From Bog-473 sp963777485 (GTDB lineage Bacteria; Actinomycetota; Acidimicrobiia; Acidimicrobiales; RAAP-2), in NCBI GenBank assembly GCA_963777485.1, contig CAVZQP010000002.1, positions 434,001-498,000 of the forward strand: a DNA stretch of 64,000 nt, read 5' to 3'. Shown here in pieces: positions 57,754-64,000 of this stretch. The translations under genes and the position numbers were made by a program. Position 1 is the stretch's first letter, and each line of letters begins with the position of its first letter. The notes under the pieces were generated by a model. It was not told the origin of the DNA. It made no database searches and saw nothing but the letters and a program-made list of their open reading frames with translations.

Positions 57754-59166
57754 CTAGACGGGCGCGCCCGGCGCCACCAGCGGCCATGGCCGCTCGAGCT
57801 CCACCACCCGGGCCAGATCGAGCAGCAATTGCTCGGAATGCCGGCGCCCGATGATCTGCATCGAGACGGGCAGGCCACCGACCGTCCCCGCCGGAATCGC
57901 CACGGCGGGGTGACCCGTCGTGTTCGCCGGGATCGTGAGTGCCCCGTTGTTCCCGACTGCCACCTCGAACCCGAGCTCGCCGACCAGGTCCCGCCCGTCG
58001 ATCGTCGTCGGCATCGGCCCCTGGGCGCCGAACGCGACGTCGGGATTCGTGGCGCAGATGACGAAGTCCACCTGCTCGAAGATGTCCGCCATCCTCACGA
58101 TCACGTCGCGCCGGAACGCCTCAATGTTCTTCGCGGTCTCGGCGGTGAAGTGGTGGGTCGTGATGTTGGCGGCCAGCATGATCTCGGGCGTCAGGTCCGG
58201 CTCGCAGGCGGGGTAGAGGTCACCGAGCCCGACGAGCAGGCTGGCGGTGCCCGCCATCGCCCACTCGAGCCCGCCGCGCGGAAGCGAGATCGGCACGTCG
58301 ACCCGCTCGAGGCCGGCGTCCTTGACCAACAGTTCGGCCGCCTGCTCCACGCTTTCGCGCACGCCCGCGGCCACGACGGCCGCGCCGAGGTCGATGGAGA
58401 CCGCGACGCGCCGGCCCCGGATCTCCTGCTCGCCGAGACCCGCCTCCCAACCACCGACGCGGGGGAGCGAGAAGGGGTCGTACTCGTCGTAGCCGTTGCA
58501 CACGTCGAACCACCGGGCCGTGTCACGGACCGACCGCGAGACGCAACCCAACACCGCGGTCAGCGGCTCGATCTCGGTGTGCGGTCCCTTGGGGATGCGC
58601 CCGAACGTCGACTTCAGGCCAAACAGGCCCGTGAACCCGGCGGGGATACGGATCGAACCGCCGCCGTCGCCACCCGTGCACAACGGGAACAGCCCGCCCG
58701 ACACCGAGGCGGCCGACCCGCCCGACGAGCCGCCGGGCGTGCGCTCGAGGTCGTAAGGGTTCGACGTCGCGCCGTGCAGGCGGGTGTAGGTGACGTTGAT
58801 GCCACCGAACTCCGATGCGGTGGTCTGCGCGGCGAGGACGGCACCCGCCGCCTTGAGGCGCGCGGTCATAGTGCCGTCGTATTCGGCGATGCGGTCCTTG
58901 AACACGAGCGACGCCTCGGTCTGCGGCCACCCCGCCACCGGGTCGAGCTCCTTGACGCCGATCGGCACGCCACCGAAGGGCAGGCTGACGTCGGCCGAGG
59001 CCGCGGCAGCGCGGGCGGCCTCCTCGTCGACGAAGCAGACCGCGTTCAATTCCGACGCCTCGACCGCCGCCAGTGACCCTTCGAGCGCCTCTGTGGGCGA
59101 GATCTCGCCCGCCCAGTAGGCGTCGACGAGCGAGCAGGCGTCTCCCAACCATGGTTCTCCCGTCAC
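57754..59166 (-). CDS. Amidase (amidase-signature family)
   Basis: 470 residues, full length. The Ser-cisSer-Lys triad is Lys72 (PIGVKELDP), cis-Ser147 (TPGGSSGGSAAS) and nucleophile Ser171 (TGGDGGGSIRIPAG). It hydrolyses a carboxamide; family members range from indoleacetamide hydrolase to aryl-acylamidase and GatA-like proteins. Absence of GatB/GatC genes and the sequence around the active site suggest a catabolic amidase. GTG start. Monocistronic, 176 bp from the DUF4268 gene. Confidence 0.92.
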   Translation of the reverse strand: MTGEPWLGDACSLVDAYWAGEISPTEALEGSLAAVEASELNAVCFVDEEAARAAAASADVSLPFGGVPIGVKELDPVAGWPQTEASLVFKDRIAEYDGTMTARLKAAGAVLAAQTTASEFGGINVTYTRLHGATSNPYDLERTPGGSSGGSAASVSGGLFPLCTGGDGGGSIRIPAGFTGLFGLKSTFGRIPKGPHTEIEPLTAVLGCVSRSVRDTARWFDVCNGYDEYDPFSLPRVGGWEAGLGEQEIRGRRVAVSIDLGAAVVAAGVRESVEQAAELLVKDAGLERVDVPISLPRGGLEWAMAGTASLLVGLGDLYPACEPDLTPEIMLAANITTHHFTAETAKNIEAFRRDVIVRMADIFEQVDFVICATNPDVAFGAQGPMPTTIDGRDLVGELGFEVAVGNNGALTIPANTTGHPAVAIPAGTVGGLPVSMQIIGRRHSEQLLLDLARVVELERPWPLVAPGAPV

Positions 59167-59279
59167 AGCGTCGAAGGCTACCGAAATGCCGGGAACGACA
59201 TCCGAGGTCAGAGCGTGCGCCGCCCCGAATAGGAAATTGCTCCTCTTGACCTTCCGCCTTTTGGGTTCACCCTTGATGT

Positions 59280-59759
59280 ATGCGAATACTTCGGCGAAGG
59301 CAGAGCAGGCTCGGCGTCGATGAGGCAGCGAATTGGCCCCACATCACAGGAAGAGACGAGCCCAGGCCCCGCGTCCTCCTGGAGGTCAACGATCCGGCCG
59401 AGGCCGATAGCTACTGGCGCTTTCTCGGTCGGAGCGGCTACGACGTGTCGTGGTGTCCCGGGCCGACGGCATCGTCGTCCTGCGTGCTCGTGGATGACGG
59501 GCGGTGCGCCTTGATCGACCAGGCTGACGTCGTCGTCACGGCCCTCAAGCCCGACGACGCCTACGCCCGGCCCGTCCTCGAGCATTTGCGTGATCAGGAC
59601 TGCATGAAGCCCATCATTGCCGTGGGCAGCACAAAACGGTGGAACGCGTTGTTCGCGCGCTTCAAGGTCCTCGACCCCTTCCGGGTCAGGCGGGAGCTGC
59701 CGCCAGCGATCCAGGCTGCCCACCATTCGCGTCAGGTTCTCCGAACACTCGTGGAATAG
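59280..59759 (+). CDS. Uncharacterised protein with degenerate receiver-like fold
   Basis: 159 residues. The region about 30-135 alternates strands and helices like a CheY receiver: PRVLLEVNDPAEADSYWRFLGRSGYDVSW, ALIDQADVVVTALKPDD and KPIIAVGSTKRW. The acidic pair and phospho-Asp are not preserved, so any receiver role would be phosphorylation-independent. No family is recognised. It lies 88 bp upstream of the enolase-superfamily gene on the same strand. Confidence 0.6.
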   Translation: MRILRRRQSRLGVDEAANWPHITGRDEPRPRVLLEVNDPAEADSYWRFLGRSGYDVSWCPGPTASSSCVLVDDGRCALIDQADVVVTALKPDDAYARPVLEHLRDQDCMKPIIAVGSTKRWNALFARFKVLDPFRVRRELPPAIQAAHHSRQVLRTLVE

Positions 59760-59847
59760 TGATCTCCGCCGCGAGCACCGCGCCGGCCGCGTTGACGCGC
59801 ATTGTCATCGCGCAGTCCCCGGCGATCCATCGGCCCCGGCAGACGGA

Positions 59848-61059
59848 ATGCGGGCAAACGTGAAGATCGTCGGACTCGAGGTCATTCCCTTTGAGACGTT
59901 CGTCGACCGGATTGCCTTCGGCCGGCTCGAGTCCGGGCACCGCGTCGTCCAGACCGTGACCATTGTTCGAACCGACGACGGTCCACCCTCGGAGGGGTAC
60001 TACTTCGGAGGACACTTCCACGGCGATCGCGACGGCTTGCTCGCCGGCGAAGCCAGCCTCATCGTCGATTTCCTCGGAGCCGTCCTGGCCGGCAACGATC
60101 CGCTCGATCGCGAGGAGATCTGGCGTCAGCTCGGGGCGGCCAAGCTGCCCGAGAACGTCGTCAGCGTCATCGACCTGGCCCTCTGGGACCTGGCCGGCCG
60201 GGTGGCCGGCCTCCCGGTGCACAAGATGCTGGGGGGCGCCCGCGCCCGGGTGAAGGCCTACGCGAGCAGTTTCAACAACCTGGGGATGCCGGAGGACTAC
60301 GCCGCGCACGCACTGGAATGCCAGCGCCTCGGCTACCGGGGCTACAAGATCCACCCGTACCACTACTGGAACCCCGAGACCGGCGAGCCGGCGCTGCCCC
60401 GGCCGTCCTACCTCGAGTGGGACATCGCAGCGTGCCGAGCGGTCCGCAGTGCGGTCGGGGACGACATGGTCCTGATGTTCGACCCGTGGGGCACCTACGC
60501 CACGTACGACGAGGCGCTCGAGGTGGGCCGCATCCTCGAGGACCTCGGGTTCTACTGGTACGAGCATCCGATGCCCGAGTACCGCCTCGACTCCTACGTG
60601 CGCCTGGCCGAGGAACTGGCGATACCCATCTGCTCACCCGAGATCCTCGAGGGCGGGATCTACGCCCGGGCCGAATGGATCCGCCATGGCGCGTCGGACA
60701 TCAGCCGGATCGACGTTCTGCGGGGCGGCATCACGGGCGCGATGAAGATGGCCGCGGTCTGTGACGCGTTCGGTCTGCGCTGCGAGCTTCACATGAGCGG
60801 GTTCGGCAACCTGCAGGTTCTCGGAGCCACGACCGAGGACGTGTGCGAGTACTACGAGCGCGGGCTGCTCGGACCGGGGGCCACCTACGAGGGCACCCCG
60901 CCGTACCTGCGGTCGCCGTGTGACCCTCTTGACGACGACGGCTACGTGATCGTGCCTTCGCTTCCGGGCCTCGGGTACGAGATCGACTGGGACTTCATCG
61001 AGGACCACCGACTGGCCGAGTTGCCGGTCGAACCCATCGCCCCGCTCCACCCACGCTGA
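59848..61059 (+). CDS. Enolase-superfamily enzyme (mandelate racemase / muconate lactonising type)
   Basis: 403 residues. The metal ligands are Asp212 (LMFDPWG), Glu239 (WYEHPMPEY) and Glu265 (CSPEILEGG). The base on the second strand is in GYKIHPYHYW, a K-x-H rather than the usual K-x-K. The late His is in ELHMSGFGN. Such enzymes abstract a proton alpha to a carboxylate: dehydratase, racemase or cycloisomerase. The K-x-H/H combination fits the mandelate racemase or sugar-acid dehydratase subgroup more than muconate enzymes; the substrate is unknown. Start chosen at ATG 59848; GTG 59860 is close behind. Confidence 0.88.
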   Translation: MRANVKIVGLEVIPFETFVDRIAFGRLESGHRVVQTVTIVRTDDGPPSEGYYFGGHFHGDRDGLLAGEASLIVDFLGAVLAGNDPLDREEIWRQLGAAKLPENVVSVIDLALWDLAGRVAGLPVHKMLGGARARVKAYASSFNNLGMPEDYAAHALECQRLGYRGYKIHPYHYWNPETGEPALPRPSYLEWDIAACRAVRSAVGDDMVLMFDPWGTYATYDEALEVGRILEDLGFYWYEHPMPEYRLDSYVRLAEELAIPICSPEILEGGIYARAEWIRHGASDISRIDVLRGGITGAMKMAAVCDAFGLRCELHMSGFGNLQVLGATTEDVCEYYERGLLGPGATYEGTPPYLRSPCDPLDDDGYVIVPSLPGLGYEIDWDFIEDHRLAELPVEPIAPLHPR

Positions 61060-61081
61060 CGATTCGGGAGAATGAAGCGGC

Positions 61082-61930
61082 CTACTCGGTCGTCTGCTTC
61101 TTGAAGAAGTGCGCCGCCAGCGGTGCCGCCACAGCCAAAATCGCAACCGACCAGATCAGGGCCGCCTCGACCGGATGCTGCATCGGCCAGGCGTGAATGG
61201 TCCCGGACGGGTTCGGGTTCCCCCAGAGCACCCGCGCCCCTGCAACGACCGCCGACACGGGGTTCCACGTCGCGATCGCCTGCAGCCAACCGGGCATGTG
61301 CTGGGTCGGCACCAACGAGTTCGAGACGAAGGTCAAGGGGAACAACACGATGAAGCCGAACGACGCCGCCGACTCGGGGCTCTTGGAGTTCAGGCCCGCG
61401 CACGCGGTGACCCACGAGATCGAATAGGCGAAGAAGATCATGAGGAGGAACCCGCCCACGACCGAGATGTCGTTCGCTCCAGGCCGCCATCCGACCGCGA
61501 GCCCCGTGAGCGCGACGATCAACGCGCACAGGAACGACGTCAAGAGATCGGCCATCGACCGGCCCACCAGGACGGCGGACCGCCACATCGGCAAGGCACG
61601 GAAACGGTCGATCATGCCCTCGTGCAGGTCGGTCGACAAACCGACCGCGGTGCCCATCGTGGACGTCACCATGTTCAACGCCAGGATCCCCGCCAACAAG
61701 AAGTCGACGTAACTCCCGCCTCCTGGAATCGGGATGGCGCCCCCGAAGATGTACACGAACAGGATCGTGAACAGCAGTGGTTGCAGCGTGACGTCCGAGA
61801 GCTGCATCGGCTCGCGGGAAATGTGGACCAGATTCCGCCGCGTCATTGCCCAGATGTCCGCCAGCGGGCCGGTCAGCCTGCTCGCCGGTCGAGGGCGGGC
61901 GAGACCAACGGGAGCCAGAGTCGTCGTCAT
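61082..61930 (-). CDS. ABC-2 type permease (DrrB family), second exporter
   Basis: 282 residues. Six membrane helices and the ABC-2 signature region FIVLFPLTFVSNSLVPTQHMPGWLQAIATWNPVSAVV (seen in blocks). Partner of the ATPase gene, whose stop it overlaps by 4 bp (ATGA). Transcribed from the divergent TetR-controlled promoter region at 63004-63108. Confidence 0.93.
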   Translation of the reverse strand: MTTTLAPVGLARPRPASRLTGPLADIWAMTRRNLVHISREPMQLSDVTLQPLLFTILFVYIFGGAIPIPGGGSYVDFLLAGILALNMVTSTMGTAVGLSTDLHEGMIDRFRALPMWRSAVLVGRSMADLLTSFLCALIVALTGLAVGWRPGANDISVVGGFLLMIFFAYSISWVTACAGLNSKSPESAASFGFIVLFPLTFVSNSLVPTQHMPGWLQAIATWNPVSAVVAGARVLWGNPNPSGTIHAWPMQHPVEAALIWSVAILAVAAPLAAHFFKKQTTE

Positions 61931-63003
61931 GCCCGTACCTCCTCGAGCTCGTCGCGCGCCGAGCCGTCGGCCGATCCGGATGGCGAACCGTTGGGCGAAC
62001 CATCCCCACCGACAACACCGTCCACACCGTCTACGTCACCGACGGCCGCCTCACCTTCCTCGATGTGCCCGCCCGTCAACGAGAAGAACACGTCATCCAA
62101 GGACGGCTGTCGCACCTCGATGTTGTCCACCAGCACCCCCGCGGCATCCAGCGCCCGGACCACCGAGGTCGCCAGACCGGTGGACGCGTCGACACCCGCC
62201 GACAACCTCCGGCCGTCCTCGCTCACGTGCACCTCGCCGGCCACCAGCCCTGCGATCGCCGGCACCGCGACATCGGCAGCAGACGACAGCGCCAGCGTCA
62301 CCTCGAGATGCAACGAGCGCGACGCTTCCTTCAATTCCTGCGGTGTCCCGTCCGCGATGACCCGACCGTGGTCCACCACGACGATCCGCGACGCCAGCTC
62401 GTCGGCCTCTTCCAAATACTGCGTCGTCAGCAAGACGGTCACGCCCTCGCCGACCAGCTCCCGGATGGATTCCCAGACCCGCTGCCGGCTCACCGGGTCG
62501 AGCCCGGTAGTCGGCTCGTCCAAGAACAACACGGGCGGTCGCGTCATCATCGAGGCTGCCAGGTCGAGGCGCCGCCGCATGCCACCGGAGTAGCCCTTCA
62601 GCACCCGGTCGGCCGCGAAGGTCAGCTCGAACCGGTCCAGCAGTTCGATCGCCCGCTCACGTGACGCCGTGCGCCCCATGTCGGACAGCTCGGCCACCAG
62701 CACGAGGTTCTGGCGGCCCGTCAACAGCGGGTCCAGCGTTGCGTCCTGCGCCGCCACTCCGATGTGCCGCCGAACCTCGCCGGGCTGGCGCACGACGTCG
62801 ATCCCCGCCACGGTCGCCGACCCGGCGTCCGGCCGTGCCAGGGTGGTCAGGACCCGCACGGCCGTCGTCTTGCCGGCGCCGTTCGGGCCAAGCAGACCGA
62901 GGATGGTCCCGGCCGGCACCGAGAAAGAGACCCCGTCGAGCGCCTGGGTCTCGCCGTACCTCTTCTTCAGCCCCTCCGCCTGAATCATCAGCTCCGCAGC
63001 CAT
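61927..63003 (-). CDS. ABC exporter ATP-binding protein (DrrA family), second exporter
   Basis: 358 residues. Walker A LLGPNGAGKTTAV, signature GYSGGMRRRLDLAA, Walker B VLFLDEPTTGLDPVSR, H-loop LTTQYLEEADEL (Gln at the His position, as in DrrA). The C-terminal tail beyond about residue 310 is Gly/Asp/Glu-rich and absent from most relatives. ATG at 63003 was chosen because AAGGG lies 6 nt upstream; the longer start at 63009 would abut that site. Divergent from the TetR gene, which probably represses it. Confidence 0.93.
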   Translation of the reverse strand: MAAELMIQAEGLKKRYGETQALDGVSFSVPAGTILGLLGPNGAGKTTAVRVLTTLARPDAGSATVAGIDVVRQPGEVRRHIGVAAQDATLDPLLTGRQNLVLVAELSDMGRTASRERAIELLDRFELTFAADRVLKGYSGGMRRRLDLAASMMTRPPVLFLDEPTTGLDPVSRQRVWESIRELVGEGVTVLLTTQYLEEADELASRIVVVDHGRVIADGTPQELKEASRSLHLEVTLALSSAADVAVPAIAGLVAGEVHVSEDGRRLSAGVDASTGLATSVVRALDAAGVLVDNIEVRQPSLDDVFFSLTGGHIEEGEAAVGDVDGVDGVVGGDGSPNGSPSGSADGSARDELEEVRA

Positions 63004-63011
63004 CGACATCC

Positions 63012-63030
63012 CTTACCGGTCGTTAAGTAA
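63012..63030. promoter_or_regulatory. Probable TetR operator 1
   Basis: CTTACCGGTCGTTAAGTAA shares most positions with operator 2 (CTTAC, GTCGT, AAGTA) and is an imperfect inverted repeat. It lies directly upstream of the ABC ATPase gene, overlapping its expected promoter. Confidence 0.7.
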
Positions 63031-63061
63031 AGTTCTTGCCTATCGAAGGGTAAGGGATATA

Positions 63062-63080
63062 CTTACTTGTCGTCAAGTAG
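63062..63080. promoter_or_regulatory. Probable TetR operator 2
   Basis: CTTACTTGTCGTCAAGTAG is a near-perfect palindrome (arms CTTACTTG / CAAGTAGG type). It lies 50 bp from operator 1, near five helical turns, between the divergent genes. Confidence 0.75.
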
Positions 63081-63108
63081 GTTTCCATATGGCTATTCAT
63101 ATACACAC

Positions 63109-63843
63109 ATGACAATGCCTGCCTCCCCGAATCCCGAAGACCAGGGCCTGATCGACAGCATCGCCGAGCCCGGACCCGGCGTGGAGGTCCTCCATCAGAT
63201 CGACCCTCTCGCACAGGACCCCTACTCCGACGAGTCCGGCGATGGCGACGACAACGACGACCACTCCCTTGCCCCAGCCGCCGCGGCAAAAGCCGACACC
63301 CGCGACCGCATCCTCGATGTGGCTCTCGACCTCTTCACCGACCAAGGCTTCGACGGGACGAGCCTCCGGGAGATAGCCGAGCGCCTCAACGTCACGAAAG
63401 CGGCGCTCTATTACCACTTCGAGTCCAAGGACGACATCCTGCTGGCGCTGCACATGCGGCTCCACGAGTTCGGCCGCGAGGCCCTGCTCAAGATGGCGAA
63501 GCAGGAGCCCGTCACCCTCACGCAGTGGGGCGAGCTGCTCGATGAGGTCGTCGACGCCATGCTCGCCCAGCGCAAGCTCTTCCTCATGCACGAGCGCAAC
63601 CAGGCCGCGCTCGAGAAGCTGCACCGGGCCGAGCACGACGCCGAGCACGAGGACCTGCAGAACCAGTTCCGCCGGGTGCTCGCCGACACCCGCATCCCCC
63701 TCGAGGACCGGGTCCGCATGGCGGCGTCCTTCGGCGTGCTCTTCTCGGGTCTGTTCCTCTCGGGCGAGGCGTTCGCCTCGACGACGAACGAGGAATTGGG
63801 CAGTCTGCTCCGCCGGATCCTCCACGACGTCCTCGGCGGATGA
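63109..63843 (+). CDS. TetR-family regulator with acidic N-terminal extension
   Basis: 244 residues. An acidic, Pro/Asp-rich leader of about 60 residues (DGDDNDDHS) precedes the HTH (about 65-110: TRDRILDVALDLFTDQGF, TSLREIAERLNVTKAALYYHF). The C-terminal ligand domain contains a TetR_C-like helix bundle with FLMHERNQAALEKLH. It should bind the two CTTAC...GTAAG-type operators upstream and control the divergent ABC exporter, releasing on binding of the exported compound. The ATG has no ribosome-binding site but follows CATATACACAC, so a leaderless start is possible; no later Met fits before the HTH. Confidence 0.9.
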   Translation: MTMPASPNPEDQGLIDSIAEPGPGVEVLHQIDPLAQDPYSDESGDGDDNDDHSLAPAAAAKADTRDRILDVALDLFTDQGFDGTSLREIAERLNVTKAALYYHFESKDDILLALHMRLHEFGREALLKMAKQEPVTLTQWGELLDEVVDAMLAQRKLFLMHERNQAALEKLHRAEHDAEHEDLQNQFRRVLADTRIPLEDRVRMAASFGVLFSGLFLSGEAFASTTNEELGSLLRRILHDVLGG

Positions 63844-63910
63844 CGGGACGGGTCCCGCCGGACCTCAACGGCCCTTTGGCGCAACCGCCTCTTCGCTAAC
63901 CTCGCCTTTC

Positions 63911-64000
63911 GTGGAGGCAACCCCGACGTCGAAGTCCGCCGGCCCCAAACACGCGGCCCCCTCCGCGCCGACCGCCCAAACCCACGAGCACCCGTACACG
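63911..64000 (+). CDS. Start of a further gene (partial, cut by window edge)
   Basis: From GTG 63911 the frame is open for 30 codons to the end of the window, giving a Pro/Ala/Thr/Ser-rich N-terminus. TAACCT (63897-63902) lies 8 bp before the GTG, the leaderless geometry used elsewhere here. Too short to identify. Confidence 0.4.
   Translation, partial: MEATPTSKSAGPKHAAPSAPTAQTHEHPYT

Overview
The window is high-GC DNA (roughly two thirds G+C by eye) densely packed with short operons that use 4-bp ATGA/GTGA overlaps and many GTG starts. The gene families point to an actinobacterium, most plausibly a member of the Acidimicrobiia. These families are F420-dependent luciferase-like and Ddn/PPOX oxidoreductases, a mycobacterial-type fused acyl-CoA dehydrogenase, an ECF42-type sigma factor with its DGPF partner, SCO6880-type conjugation proteins, DUF2510 proteins, and a secreted protein with tandem GYWEVASDGGIF repeats. 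Taxonomy is inferred from families only. No rRNA, tRNA, CRISPR array, insertion sequence or phage gene was found.

Layout. 1-1959: a SenX3/RegX3-like two-component pair on the minus strand, with the regulator cut by the window edge. 2282-9700: a reduced Gram-positive type IV secretion (conjugation-like) locus with a pilin-like protein, a VirB6/TrbL channel protein, a VirB4 that appears split into N-terminal and ATPase genes, and a VirD4 coupling protein. It is interrupted by a Nudix hydrolase and a DUF1275 membrane protein. 9666-12854: a cytosolic HtrA-like protease with a small partner gene, then a DGPF-ECF42 sigma operon with a matching promoter. 13098-22456: aldehyde dehydrogenase, isochorismatase-like protein, rearranged CoA transferase, two enoyl-CoA hydratases, metallo-hydrolase, patatin, and a DUF2889/TetR pair. 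22656-25814: a giant secreted beta-helix protein. 25910-29767: a KimA-like APC permease, a SnoaL-like protein and a secreted alpha/beta hydrolase.

29810-41393 is a lipid/CoA-thioester region: fused FadE, TesB thioesterase, hydrolases, SDR, enoyl-CoA hydratase, acyl-CoA ligase, an ABC ATPase without a permease, and a ClpX-type zinc-finger/HTH protein. 41626-43570 holds two DUF2510 proteins. 43608-47252 is a minus-strand cluster of PIG-L deacetylase, two Fe(II)/2-oxoglutarate (PhyH) oxygenases and an F420 oxidoreductase that looks like a small uncharacterised pathway. 47350-51014 encodes a P-type ATPase translationally coupled to a PPK2 kinase. 53046-55763 is a PadR regulator followed by a DrrAB-type ABC exporter. 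61082-63843 is a second DrrAB-type exporter with a divergent TetR regulator and two visible operators. Between them lie a DUF4268/nuclease-like protein, an amidase and an enolase-superfamily enzyme.

The least explained signal is a pair of related intergenic elements at 32091-32199 and 55870-55989. Each is bounded by TATAC-type boxes and carries five GAGCAG/CTGCTC-type boxes with nearly identical spacing. The one spacing difference between the copies is 11 bp, about one helical turn. Other regulatory signals worth attention are a perfect 11-bp stem that puts the GTG start codon of the ECF42 gene in its loop, and a PadR operator lying exactly between the -35 and -10 boxes of a leaderless promoter.
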